A DNA stretch of 64,000 nt from Bidens hawaiensis (GCA_021521415.1 JAIQDT010001666.1:288001-352000); one strand, 5' to 3'. Positions 46,201-55,064 are shown, numbered from the stretch's first letter. The notes: generated from the sequence alone by a model not told the origin. Made by a program: numbers and translations.

Positions 46201-46628
46201 TCAGTAGACCTCATATCCATCACATATGTATTCGTTTCACGTGGAGCTTTCATTACTATCCATTCTTCTGGTATATGAAAACCAGGCTTCAATACAATCG
46301 CTTCATTCTTAGTGAAATGGACAGTGTATTCTTTATCACAGATCTGCGACACACTCAGCAGATTGTGCTTTAATTCCTCCACAAAATTTACGTTTTCAAG
46401 TGTCATTCTCCCATTCGACACAGTTCCTCTACCGGTAATCCTTCCTCCGCTTTCACCAGCAAAACTAACTCTAGCTCCCTGAACAGGTTTTAAGTCTTGC
46501 AACAAGTGTTTGTTGCCTGTCATGTGCCTGGAACAGCCGCTATCTACAATCCAAAGATTGTTTGCAGCCCTGTTCAACTGTTCCTGCACAATAAAACAAA
46601 GAGTTAGAATCTTGGGACCCAAGACCAA
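43281..46628 (-). CDS. pol polyprotein of the Sirevirus-like element
   Basis: Uninterrupted 1115-codon frame. Order: protease LWIVDSGCSRHMTGN (about residue 25); GAG-pre-integrase LWHRRMGHIHLRKMNF and CIACKKGKQHKK (HHCC zinc site); integrase core MDLFGPVNVQSLGG, then IRSDNGTEFKNFE and QQNGVAERKNRT with the D, D, E residues; RT WVFKCKRDEKG, QLDVKSAFLNGKVDE, LVQVYVDDIIFAAS (catalytic Asp pair intact); RNase H VAYTDSDYGGC, TCEAEYMAASNCC, IDNTAAISVINNP. The protein copies RNA to cDNA and integrates it. The frame lies -1 relative to gag and overlaps its end by 25 nt without an ATG, so translation probably needs frameshifting or splicing. Confidence 0.95.
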   Translation of the reverse strand: MVLGPKILTLCFIVQEQLNRAANNLWIVDSGCSRHMTGNKHLLQDLKPVQGARVSFAGESGGRITGRGTVSNGRMTLENVNFVEELKHNLLSVSQICDKEYTVHFTKNEAIVLKPGFHIPEEWIVMKAPRETNTYVMDMRSTEMATGESCLMTKASESESELWHRRMGHIHLRKMNFIVKNGLVMGVPLKSFNFEDKCIACKKGKQHKKSHLTKTINSIAGTLELLHMDLFGPVNVQSLGGTSYCLVITDDYSRYSWVYFLKTKDETTQMVKNLITKVENVMSKSVKFIRSDNGTEFKNFEMEIFCLQKGIEHQYSAPYTPQQNGVAERKNRTLIEGARTMLADSKLPVMFWAEAVATACYVLNRVLTVKRLGKTCYELMHGRKPNLCGLEPFGSPCSILKTNSKFGEVADEGILVGYVVGTPNRRVFNTSTCKVEVVCNTDITSYQPPKPSNGPAELFDYVKLFKSFNVPNLEISEEDERAVTKMILDEEENILQHQIFEKSQPSTSNTVDTPAASTEDEFINPFHSQPETTIDEISSNLEDNLHVGAVPTTRIHKDHPLENVIGDVSSSVQTRSSLNEHTCVYSSIKETGIMNECLYSCFISQIEPKNYQMALKDSSWVEAMQEELAQFEKMEVWTLVEKPRNVHAIGTKWVFKCKRDEKGIIVRNKARLVVKGFNQQEGIDYNEVFAPVARLEAIRLFLAFAASKKMKVFQLDVKSAFLNGKVDEVVFVEQPPGFPDPDFPDHVYRLSKALYGLHQAPRAWYSTLSDYLLENGFERGLIDSTLFVKREGCDFLLVQVYVDDIIFAASRVSMCQDFEAVMKKRFELSAMGELTFFLGLQVDQKKDGMFIHQTKYVHDVLKRFKMEDSSPYDTPICVNHKLGAESDGDADVDPTLYRAIIGSLMYLTASRPDIMFSVCLCARFQANPKESHMKGVKRILRYLKGKPKLGLWYPKGGDVELVAYTDSDYGGCNQSRKSTTGGCQFLGGRLVSWQCKKQTSVAISTCEAEYMAASNCCSQVLWIQQQLRDYGLNFLLTPILIDNTAAISVINNPVKHSKTKHIDIRHHFIRDCAEKKLIKIEKVDTLENFADLFTKAFDKSRFQNLIELNGMINPE

Positions 46629-49228
46629 TTGGTCTTGGATCGATACGTCCCGTACCCTGGCTTTCTTAAGTTAGCATCAGGATAATTTCTGTAAGTCCTG
46701 TTAGGGAATCTCCCTGCAGATTGTGTGTAATGCCTTCCAAACCTTTGAGAATTGAAGGTGTTATATCTTGAGGTTTGGTTGTAAAACTGAGGTTGGTTTT
46801 TATGAAAACTTGAATTCGTTACATTTTGGCATTTTTTAAAGTTTTCATTTTTAGCAGTAACAAAATGACGCTTATACTCAGTTTTATTTGGCTTCACACC
46901 TCTTAATCTTGGCTCCAGAGGGCAATCTGCAACTAAATGCCCTAATTTGTTACATCTAAAGCAACACCGACTCTCCAATTTCTTGTCAAATGTTGGTTTG
47001 GATGTAGAGGTAGTGTTACCAGCCGTTCGTCTCACATAAGGTGGGACGTACGGATTGAGTGGAGAACTCTTTTTAGAAACTTTATTTTTATCTCCATCGG
47101 TGGGTAACCCTACCTTCTCTTTTGTCTGATCAGATTCGGACAACTTATCCGAATCCGATGAAACTGGACTCAAAACAGAAATATTCACATTAGAAACTTT
47201 CGAACTTGTTTCTCCACAGCTAACACTTGGTTTTACACTTGTAATCTTGATTGGAGTTGTCTGAGGAACTTCGAAATCGACAGATTTCTGAACACTCGGA
47301 TTATAAGTATAGTTGTGGTTAAAGGGTGGTGGAACTTCATTATATCCGATTCCTCCCCTCTTTGCAGAGGTACCTGGATCACTCACGAGGTGATCAAGGA
47401 TGGCCGAGGAATTCCTGAACTGCTCAAGTTTGCGGTTCAGTTCCACCACCTTTACCTGGTGGTCAGCAATCTGTTTATCTCGATCAGCAATCACTTTAGT
47501 TTTTTCCTCCAAAACTTCATAACTAAGATCAATTATTTCAATTTTCTCAGCAAGTTTAATTTTTAAGCTTTGAACGTCTTTTTCACATGCTTTTATTTTA
47601 ATTTTATAACTCGTTTCTCTTGCTTTCGTAAAATGGTGATCTTCTTTAATAGTTTTAAAGTCAGCATCTAAATGGACATACTGATCAGTTATTGTTTTAA
47701 GTTGCTCAGACAGATTCTCACAACTAGTACAAATAGTTTTAGGACTTACCTCGGAGCGATTATCCTTGTCATCTGCCATGAAAGCTGTTTCTTCTTCAGT
47801 AGCTTTCTCAATTCCTTCAACCTTCTCACATTCTTTCATTTCAGCCTCAGCCATGTTCGCTTGTTCACCAGAACCACATGAATGCGAGTTCCAGTTGTAC
47901 TCACCTGCTTCTCTGGTCAACATGGCGTTAATCTCTCTGTTAACTCCAGAATGTTGTGTAGGTCGACCTTGTCCTCGTTCAACCCTCTCATTTCTGCATT
48001 CCTTGGCAAAGTGCCCGTACTGCTGACAATTATAGCACCTTACCTTGGATTTTTCGAACCCGGGCCGACCACCAACAAATTTTCTTCCAGTTTTGTTCAT
48101 AAAACGTTTCACACGCCTCACAATCATTGCCATTTGCCACTGCAAATCCATCTCCTCCAGATCATCAGCATCGATCTGATCGTAATCCTCATCAAGAGCA
48201 GCAGGGTCCACAATCTTCCCCTGGATGTAGTTTTCATAGGAAGCAATAAATGATGCATAGACTGCAAACTGCTCTTCAGCAGATTTTACACTCATAGGCA
48301 TCTTGGAATAACTATTGCTAGATGCATTTGCAGAAAAACTACTTGTGGATGCTTGAGGCTTTGAAGTACTAGATCCTCCAGCAACGAAACATACATCACC
48401 ATTCGTGTTTACAGAAACTTTTCCTTCATGAGACGAGTCAGAGCCTGACTCCCCTTTCGAGTAAAAAGCAGCAGATTCAGGCCTTGAACTTGAGCCTGAG
48501 TTAACCTTAGCACCATACATACCAGGGTCTTGTATCTGATCTGTTGGTGTTTCCTTTCGAACCATATTAAGCTCATAAGTTCTGAGCTTGTTTACTGCCG
48601 TTTCAAGATCACAATTTGGAAAGTCTCTGTCTTCCCTCATAAGGACGGTGTACATTTCCCACTTCGGTGGGAGAGCATCGAGAAGCTTTTCAACGATCTC
48701 TTCTTCTCGGTAAGCAATTGAATAATTGCTGAGCTCTGTCATTAGATGATAGTATCTGGTGATAATATCATCCAGTGATTCGTTCTTCAAAAATTTGAAG
48801 ACGGAGAACTGGGTTTTTAGGAGTTTGATCTTTGATGCACGTATACCCACATTCCCCTCGAATCTATTTTCAAGAGCATCCCAAAGCTCTCTCGCAGAAG
48901 TGTACTTTCGGAACGTATGGAGAACCTCTTGAGGAAGTGCCATTGTTATCGCAGCATGGGCCTTGCTTTCGGCCTCGTACATTTTCTTCTCTTCGTCCTC
49001 CATTTTGCTGTACTTCTTAACCACATCGCGACCTTCGTATTGTGCAGTTGGAGGGATATATCCATCCTGGATGCACACCCACATTTTGGCATCCTGGTAT
49101 TTGATGTATTGGATGAATCTGTCCTTCCATGCCACGAAGTCAGTTCCCTTCATCAGCCTCGGGGCCTTAGTGGCAGACCCCGCTTCTACTTCCATCTTGA
49201 CCAAGTCGGAGATATTGATCGACGACAT
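46604..49228 (-). CDS. gag protein of the Sirevirus-like element, two zinc knuckles
   Basis: 874 codons. ATG 49228 (MSSINISDLVKMEVEAG) is chosen because it is the first ATG in the frame after the leader. The N-terminal capsid-like domain of copia Gag includes GTDFVAWKDRFIQYIK, AHAAITMALPQEVLHTF, LWDALENRFEGN and EKLLDALPPKWEMYTVLM. The first zinc knuckle is CYNCQQYGHFAKEC (about residue 400) and the second CFRCNKLGHLVADC (about 760), both perfect CX2CX4HX4C. Between them lies a long charged coiled-coil region, unusual for copia and typical of Sirevirus Gag. The protein packages element RNA. The end overlaps pol in another frame. Confidence 0.93.
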   Translation of the reverse strand: MSSINISDLVKMEVEAGSATKAPRLMKGTDFVAWKDRFIQYIKYQDAKMWVCIQDGYIPPTAQYEGRDVVKKYSKMEDEEKKMYEAESKAHAAITMALPQEVLHTFRKYTSARELWDALENRFEGNVGIRASKIKLLKTQFSVFKFLKNESLDDIITRYYHLMTELSNYSIAYREEEIVEKLLDALPPKWEMYTVLMREDRDFPNCDLETAVNKLRTYELNMVRKETPTDQIQDPGMYGAKVNSGSSSRPESAAFYSKGESGSDSSHEGKVSVNTNGDVCFVAGGSSTSKPQASTSSFSANASSNSYSKMPMSVKSAEEQFAVYASFIASYENYIQGKIVDPAALDEDYDQIDADDLEEMDLQWQMAMIVRRVKRFMNKTGRKFVGGRPGFEKSKVRCYNCQQYGHFAKECRNERVERGQGRPTQHSGVNREINAMLTREAGEYNWNSHSCGSGEQANMAEAEMKECEKVEGIEKATEEETAFMADDKDNRSEVSPKTICTSCENLSEQLKTITDQYVHLDADFKTIKEDHHFTKARETSYKIKIKACEKDVQSLKIKLAEKIEIIDLSYEVLEEKTKVIADRDKQIADHQVKVVELNRKLEQFRNSSAILDHLVSDPGTSAKRGGIGYNEVPPPFNHNYTYNPSVQKSVDFEVPQTTPIKITSVKPSVSCGETSSKVSNVNISVLSPVSSDSDKLSESDQTKEKVGLPTDGDKNKVSKKSSPLNPYVPPYVRRTAGNTTSTSKPTFDKKLESRCCFRCNKLGHLVADCPLEPRLRGVKPNKTEYKRHFVTAKNENFKKCQNVTNSSFHKNQPQFYNQTSRYNTFNSQRFGRHYTQSAGRFPNRTYRNYPDANLRKPGYGTYRSKTNWSWVPRF

Positions 49229-49274
49229 CCTTGCAAAAACCTGAAAAACCTGGAAAAACAAAAAAATATTAAAA

Positions 49275-49600
49275 CAGCTCAGTTGGCGAAGTTAAGAATA
49301 ACTTCGCTTGAAGGTTAACTTCGCTGAAAGAGAACTTCGCTGAGATCTTAAATTCGCTTGATTTGGGCGAAGTTAAGAATAACTTCGCTTAGCTCTGGCG
49401 AACTTATGAGTTGAGCGAACTTGGGTTTGAAGCGAAGTTGCGGATAACTTCGCTAAGGCGAACTTATGAAGTGAGCGAAGTTGTAGTTAACTTCGCTAAT
49501 CCTTATATCTTCGCCAAAAACCCTAATTCCAGCGACGGCAACTTCGCCTGAAGAATGGTAACTTCGCCCGATGAACGGTAACTTCGCCCGATGAACAGGG
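49275..49600. repeat. GCGAAGTT/AACTTCGC cluster in the gag leader
   Basis: At least ten full or near-full copies between the primer binding site and the gag ATG, many in hairpin-ready pairs such as GGCGAAGTTAAGAATAACTT followed by CGC. The first 50 bp downstream of the primer binding site lack it. Confidence 0.85.
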
Positions 49601-49776
49601 AAGTTTGTTCAGATCTGTTTTCGTCAATCTAGCAGCTCCTGATCAATGCAAAGGCTTGAAAATGACTGTCAAGCACTAGCAAAACTCAATCCCAACAAAA
49701 ACACGTCCCGCGAATAGGTCAAACGAGACGTTTTCTACACCCGCGTGAAATCCCGAACCTCACAATCGAGCCGTTT

Positions 49777-49789
49777 GGCTCTGATACCA
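49777..49789 (-). promoter_or_regulatory. primer binding site of the Sirevirus-like element
   Basis: The minus strand reads TGGTATCAGAGCC, a perfect complement to the 3' end of plant initiator Met tRNA, 2 bp from the 5' LTR. Confidence 0.93.
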
Positions 49790-49791
49790 AT

Positions 49792-50220
49792 TGTAGGTTC
49801 CTGGACGGATCGTACACGGGATGTCTCTAACAATGCAGGTGCGGAATCCCTGCGTAGGTAGATACGAGTGTAGAGTATGTAGAGATCGAACACACAAGCA
49901 ATAAACCAACCACGTTATATTGATAACAAACACGTGACCCGAGGTCACCGTTACAGACTATGACACGTAACTCGGTTACTGAAAACTGAAACGAAAACCC
50001 TAAACGAACAACCTTAAACTGTTTCGTCTGAAACAGTATATAAACACGACAACTTCGCCACAGGCGAAGTTGTCAATAACTTCGCTGATTCAACAAGTTC
50101 GCCATAGCGAACTTGTTGACAACTTCGCGCATTACAAAACAAACATAAACAAAACATAATTACATTACAGACTCGATTACAAATGCTAGACTATGAACTA
50201 CTGACATACATGTACCAACA
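49792..50220 (-). repeat. 5' LTR of the Sirevirus-like element
   Basis: No difference from 37853-38281 was found by eye over 429 bp. It is followed by the TTTAA target duplication at 50221. Confidence 0.93.
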
Positions 50221-50225
50221 TTTAA

Positions 50226-51475
50226 TACTATTACTACTTATACGTACATGCCGGTTTGTTGAATTCATTTCATCTTCTAGCTATTTTGGTCAATTGGTGT
50301 CAAGTTCAAACATACATCATGTTACATCGATAAAAGTCACAATTGACTTGTAGTATACCATAGTAAGATCAATAAAGTCATTACACTCATAACTGACTCG
50401 TGCTATATCAAAGTTACATTAATACAAAGAAAGCCCAAAAATGCATCATGTTGTCTACGATGTTCATGGTTCGGTGACAGTCATCATTTCTCGTCTGATG
50501 GTTTTGTTTCTTGCAAAACCTCTATTTGGTTATGTTTTAATATACTTTTCAACAGCTAGTTTCCTGCAAAACATTATCAACTTATTTTATAAAAAAAGAC
50601 CATTATGCCCTTCTTTTCACTAACCTGCATACCAAAATTATACCCTCCAGACTTTGAAGAAGCCTTTGAACTAATAAAATTCAGTTTTGAAAAACCGCTT
50701 CCAAACTCAATGCCATCGCCATTAACCTAATTTAAGATTTGGTGATAGCATTGAGTTTTGGAAAGGATTTTATCAAAATCTAAGATCTTTGGGAAGTTTA
50801 AGATATGTGGAAACCGTATATTTTTTTGCTTGGCCAAGTTTGGAATTCACATAACATATATAAAAGTGTAATAAATTTCAGTCACCAGTTTTATTGCAGT
50901 CATTAAAGTCTCTGTTATTATATAGTTGGTTGTTGAGTGTATAACATACTATAACTGCATACTAATTACTACCTGTCAAAATGGTTTCTACACGCTTTAG
51001 AAACGCACAGAAGCTAATTAACTTTGGAAATTAATTACATTTATACCTACTGCCTGTCAAAAATATTGAAAATATATTTATGTAATGATAGCCTACATTC
51101 AAGTTAATTAAAATAAAAAAAACTAGTATGTCACACGCTTTTGTACGCTTTAAATACCTGTCAAAAATCTTGGAAATATATTTATGTAATAATAGCCTAC
51201 ATTCAAGTTAATTAAAATAAAAAAAACTGGTATCTGTTACTAGATAGGCTACAAATCAACTGAACTACAATAAATTACTGTCTCAACTACCAAAAATTAA
51301 ATTTTAGGTTTATTTTGTTATTCACTTACACTAACATCTATTTTAAAGTTAATTATAAAAAAACAACATCAACTACGCTTCAAATACGCAACCAAAATAT
51401 AATAATAACATTTACAGTTAATACCAAAATATAATAATAACATTACATTAATATAGAAAAACTAATTACAAAAAA
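50226..51475. other. AT-rich interior of the CACTA, no gene; 100-bp tandem pair
   Basis: Resumes CACTA sequence broken at 37852. A segment CTGTCAAAAATxTTGxAAAT...GATAGCCTACATTCAAG is present at about 51055-51130 and again at 51163-51238. A related copy lies far left at about 33341-33400. No coding sequence was recognised. Confidence 0.55.
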
Positions 51476-51982
51476 CTAATTCCTAGCATCCGATTCCATA
51501 TCTGAATCTACATCCACCGGATTCTTAGCTTCTAGAGTCCTACCATCAGATTCCGTATCTGAATCTACATCCGGATTCTCTTTTGGAGTATGAGAGGGCA
51601 TGATCATCTCGTACATGCCATCCGAGGTGTAGGTGGAGTCCTTAAGCCTTTGGAGGCGAAGGTGCACCTGAGTATGGAATGCCCCATAAAGGGATACAGC
51701 CTTGAAGTCCTCCACGGAGTTCAACTCAATGTGCGCCACCTCGATTCTCGGGACTACCATATCAATGCTGAAATAGTCAGCAGTGGTGTACCCAAGCCAC
51801 CTAACCATTCGATTAAGTTGTTGGTACGTGAAGGTTTGAGGGTGGACATAGTCCACAAACCTCACCCTTTGATTCTTCCGGAAGGCGCTGGAAGAAAAGT
51901 GAAAAACAATGATGAAGAAGGTGGGGTCGTAGTAGATGGGGGCATGAGTACCCGATTTACGTTCGATCCATGTTGAAGCCAT
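51476..51982 (-). CDS. PB1-like-domain protein of the CACTA (uncertain)
   Basis: 168 codons from ATG 51982 (MASTWIERKSGTHAP). The order APIYYDPTFFIIVFHFSSSA, RVRFVDYVHPQTFTYQQLNR, MVRWLGYTTADYFSI, VEDFKAVSLYGAFHTQVHL resembles the plant PB1-like domain that starts many MULE- and CACTA-borne proteins (hydrophobic strand, FVDYV, a FSxxxLxxMxxxLGY-type helix, then a strand). The C-terminus has a short duplicated acidic motif (NPDVDSDTESDGR and NPVDVDSDMESDAR). There are no stops within. It lies next to the right subterminal array and is transcribed inward. Function unknown; it may be a first exon only. Confidence 0.5.
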   Translation of the reverse strand: MASTWIERKSGTHAPIYYDPTFFIIVFHFSSSAFRKNQRVRFVDYVHPQTFTYQQLNRMVRWLGYTTADYFSIDMVVPRIEVAHIELNSVEDFKAVSLYGAFHTQVHLRLQRLKDSTYTSDGMYEMIMPSHTPKENPDVDSDTESDGRTLEAKNPVDVDSDMESDARN

Positions 51983-52014
51983 TATCGGAAATTAATCGGA
52001 AGAAGGTGATTGTG

Positions 52015-52073
52015 GATTGTGATTGTGATTGTGGATTGTGATTGTGATTGTGATTGTGGATTGTGACTGGTAT
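52015..52073. repeat. GATTGTGATTGTG short tandem repeat
   Basis: TGTGATTGTGGAT-type 6-12 bp units repeated about eight times just upstream of the PB1-like start codon. Confidence 0.8.
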
Positions 52074-52178
52074 TTAATCACCGTCTGACGCCGGCGGTAC
52101 ATCTCCCTGACAATTTGAAATTGGCGGCACAAGAAATTGGAAAGACAATGATGACGTTAGCCACTCGCCAAATCAACG

Positions 52179-52623
52179 AGTGGCCATTAATTACGTTTGG
52201 ACACACTTAAAAATATTTTATGTGACCATTTATCACTTATAGCCACACATAATAAGGGTATCTGTGACGATAAAAAACTTAGAAAAAATAAAACTAAGAT
52301 ACTCTTTGGTCACACAGCCTCTTATAAGTGACCATTAATTACATTTAGACACACTTAAAAGTATTTAAGTGTGACCATTTATCACTTATAGCCACACATA
52401 ATAAGTGTATCTGTGACAATAAAAAACTTAGAAAAAATAAAACTAAGATACTCTTTGATCACACTACATCTTATATGTGGCCATTAATTACATTTGGACA
52501 CACTTAAAAATATTTAAGTGTGACCATTTATCACTTATAGGCACACATAATAAGTGTATCTGTGACAATAAAAAACTTATGAAAAATAAAACTACACTAC
52601 TCTTTGGTCACACAACCTCGTAT
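52179..52623. repeat. three-copy 148-bp tandem repeat, right subterminal region
   Basis: Units start AGTGGCCATTAATTAC at 52179, AGTGACCATTAATTAC at 52327 and TGTGGCCATTAATTAC at 52476. Each holds GACACACTTAAAAATATTT, ATAGCCACACATAATAAG and ACTCTTTGGTCACAC. It is the right-hand counterpart of the left 188-bp array but of different sequence and length. Confidence 0.88.
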
Positions 52624-53123
52624 AAGTGGCCATATATTTTAAGTGTTTTAGCCACATTACTAATATATACAATGGTTGTTCATCATATTTCGCCACATTA
52701 TTAAAAATGTGGCTAACAAATGTGACATTATGCCACACAACGTAATATAAGTGGCTATATATTTTACCTTTTAGACACATCTCTTATCAATATAGTAGTT
52801 GTTCGTCTCATTTGGCCACACTATTAAAACATGTGGCTAGTTAAATGTCACAGTTTGTGGCTAACGCATGTGTTTTTGGTCACATGTGTCAAAGATCAAA
52901 CAAACTATGACTGTAGGTCATATTTCGCCACACGTTTTATAATGTGGCTAGATTTTGTCACAGTTTTTTTTCAAAGTGTGGCGAAAAGTACCTGAGTAGG
53001 TATAGAATGGTCACATGAAAAATAACATGTGTGGCCAAAACATTCTGTAAGGTTTTCAAACATGGTCAAAGACCTTTTAGCCACACATTTAAGCCGAAGT
53101 GTGGCAAATCGCCCTGACCACAT
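52624..53123. repeat. right subterminal GTGTGGC motif region
   Basis: Non-coding. Dense GTGTGGC/GCCACAC motifs on both strands, as at the left end; probable TnpA binding zone. Confidence 0.75.
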
Positions 53124-53153
53124 GTGTGGCTAAAGGTCGATATTCACGTAGTG
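53124..53153 (-). repeat. right terminal inverted repeat of the CACTA element
   Basis: Ends GTGAATATCGACC-complement and TAGTG. TAA at 53154-53156 is the target duplication. Confidence 0.92.
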
Positions 53154-53156
53154 TAA

Positions 53157-55064
53157 ACAAAAAAAGTATTAACCTTCAAGTTTTAAAATTTAATTTAATT
53201 GTGACCCATCTACTTGGTTTACAAAGAAATAACAAAGTAGATGTATAATCAGTATTTACATATGAATCCATACTAAAATGGATGACATTTGAAACAGGTT
53301 GACGTGTAATTATTGTGTCTTTATAAATAACAATGATGTTGATTCATATACAGTGTTTTTACTAACATTACTAGTTTCAAAACATTAAAACGAAATGAAG
53401 TTTCATAATCCACCATTTGAGATGAAGAAGTACCTACTTTCCATCATTAACGCATTTGTACACCTAGTATCCATAAGTTTTTTTTTCCTAAACCTACTAA
53501 TCCAAAAAGGAAATCAAGGTAAAATCAAGTTTTAAGGAATGATAAAAATATCCTCTACTCTTAATTTCATAATTACATTTATTAGTTACATTCTAACCAC
53601 ATTTTGTGTTGTTTTAATTATACTTCACACTTAACTTAATAACTTCTATTTCAACAACATATCATTTCTATAATCTTTTAAACAATTTGTAAAACTTAAG
53701 TTTTTATTAAACTAACTATACTAATTCGCATAAATTATGTATTAATAAACTGTATAAGTATTAAATTTTTGGGTTTCAAAAACCAATGTATTATATTACT
53801 ACTATATTTTTGCTATGTTTATTGTTATAACATTAACCGTCCTTTATAAAAATTAGCTTATATATTTTTTTATTAGTCAAGGCCTACGGGCCTTTTTATT
53901 TCTGCTCGGCCGGGGTATATAAATTCTCGGAGACGCCCCTGACTATCAAAATTAGAAATTCACATAACAAGGTTGAAAAAACAATAAATATATTGTATAT
54001 AAATTAGGGATCAAATTAGTATAATACGGGCACCGAAAATACCAATATGAAATTTAAATAAAATTAGGTACCGAATACCATGAAGAACTTATTGGTCAGT
54101 ATTTTCTTTTCATGTGATCTCTTTAAGTTTTGATGATTTTGATAATTTGACTTTCTACATAAGCTCCATTATGATAACAGTAATTATTAAGTTTACTATT
54201 GTACCTCGTTCTATTATATGCACTATCGGATAACGACAATATTTTTAAGTTTTAGTTTAAGGAGGTTGCACATGGAATTAATAATTGAATCACCATATTT
54301 GAAATCCAAGTGTAAAGAGAACATAAATTAGCCAATGGCAAACTTGAACCGATTAGAGTTGTTCACGATCTGAGCCAGAAAACACGTTTGAAAAGCGAGT
54401 CGGCTTGACTCCGCTCATTTATTTTAACAAGTTGAAAAGTTGAGATCGAACTCTACTTGTTGAAAGCTTAAGATAGCTCATTAATTTCTTTTACAAGAAA
54501 AGAAAAAGATAACTCGATTTTATTTCACTTTTTTATTTGTGTTTGGTATTAAGAGTTGTAGAAACTCAACGTTATTTGACATCTTTATTTTGTTTATGTT
54601 TTATATCAAGATTGGTAGCGGGTCAAGTTTTGCTGTTCGGTTAGTCTTTATGTTTTCTATTTTTTTTTAATTTATATTGGATGATTCTTATAGTTGACAT
54701 GTATTATTTAAAAAAAAGTAAAAATAAAAGAGTTATAATCATTTCGTAGAAAAAGAAGAAGAAAAAAGCTATATGCATTAATGAGAACAGTTTCGAAACA
54801 AAAATAAATGATACGGCACTAATAAAATCAATTAATGTATTATATATAAAAAAGAAAAAAGTGAAAAACAAATACAAAAATAAATGAAAACACTAGGTTG
54901 GTAAATAGTTTTTAGGGAACACTATTTTAGTAAATAGTTTTTTCATCAACACTAGTTTGGGAAAAAACTCACAATTTTAATCTCTCTCTCTCTCTGTTCC
55001 TCTCTGTTTCGGCTTATTCATCCACCGTCTCCTATATTCCGGTAATTGACGATTTTGTTATATG
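53157..55064. other. AT-rich spacer right of the CACTA, no gene recognised
   Basis: No convincing coding frame. A GC-richer patch at 53880-53940 (GGCCTACGGGCC, CTCGGCCGGGG) recalls the patch CTTCGGCCGAGG at 19224-19240 on the other side of the CACTA. A CT repeat, (TC)n, lies near 54980-54996. Confidence 0.4.

Larger units (their letters stand above)
37853..50220 (-). mobile_element. young Sirevirus-like Ty1/copia element, nearly intact
   Basis: Two 429-bp LTRs (37853-38281, 49792-50220), identical by eye, flank 12,368 bp inserted in the CACTA with a perfect TTTAA duplication (37848-37852, 50221-50225). The minus strand carries a primer binding site for initiator Met tRNA, a long gag with two zinc knuckles, an uninterrupted pol, a 2.1-kb spacer and a third large ORF, and a PPT with AAGGGGGAG. 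Size, long gag and an extra ORF after pol match the Sirevirus (SIRE/Maximus) lineage. Only one stop (UAG in ORF3) was seen. The element may be active or recently active. Confidence 0.93.
19502..53153 (+). mobile_element. giant CACTA (En/Spm) transposon with cargo genes
   Basis: The left end, CACTAAGTGAATATTGACC at 19502, and the right end, whose reverse complement starts CACTACGTGAATATCGACC at 53153, match at 26 of the first 30 bases. Identical TAA trinucleotides flank both (19499-19501, 53154-53156), the 3-bp duplication typical of CACTA elements. Both ends carry long GTGTGGC-motif subterminal arrays. Inside are a TnpA-like gene (minus), a TNP2 transposase (plus) and extra genes (B3, Ulp1, GRF, PB1-like). 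A later Sirevirus-like insertion of 12,368 bp plus its duplication is nested; without it the element is about 21.3 kb. Coding parts are broken, so present activity would need helpers. Confidence 0.92.

Noticed and set aside
47882..49318. Several plus-strand frames of 60-130 codons
   Set aside because: Shadows of the Sirevirus gag on the other strand.
37853..50220. The two identical 429-bp segments as a segmental duplication
   Set aside because: PPT, primer binding site, TTTAA duplication and gag/pol between them show they are LTRs.
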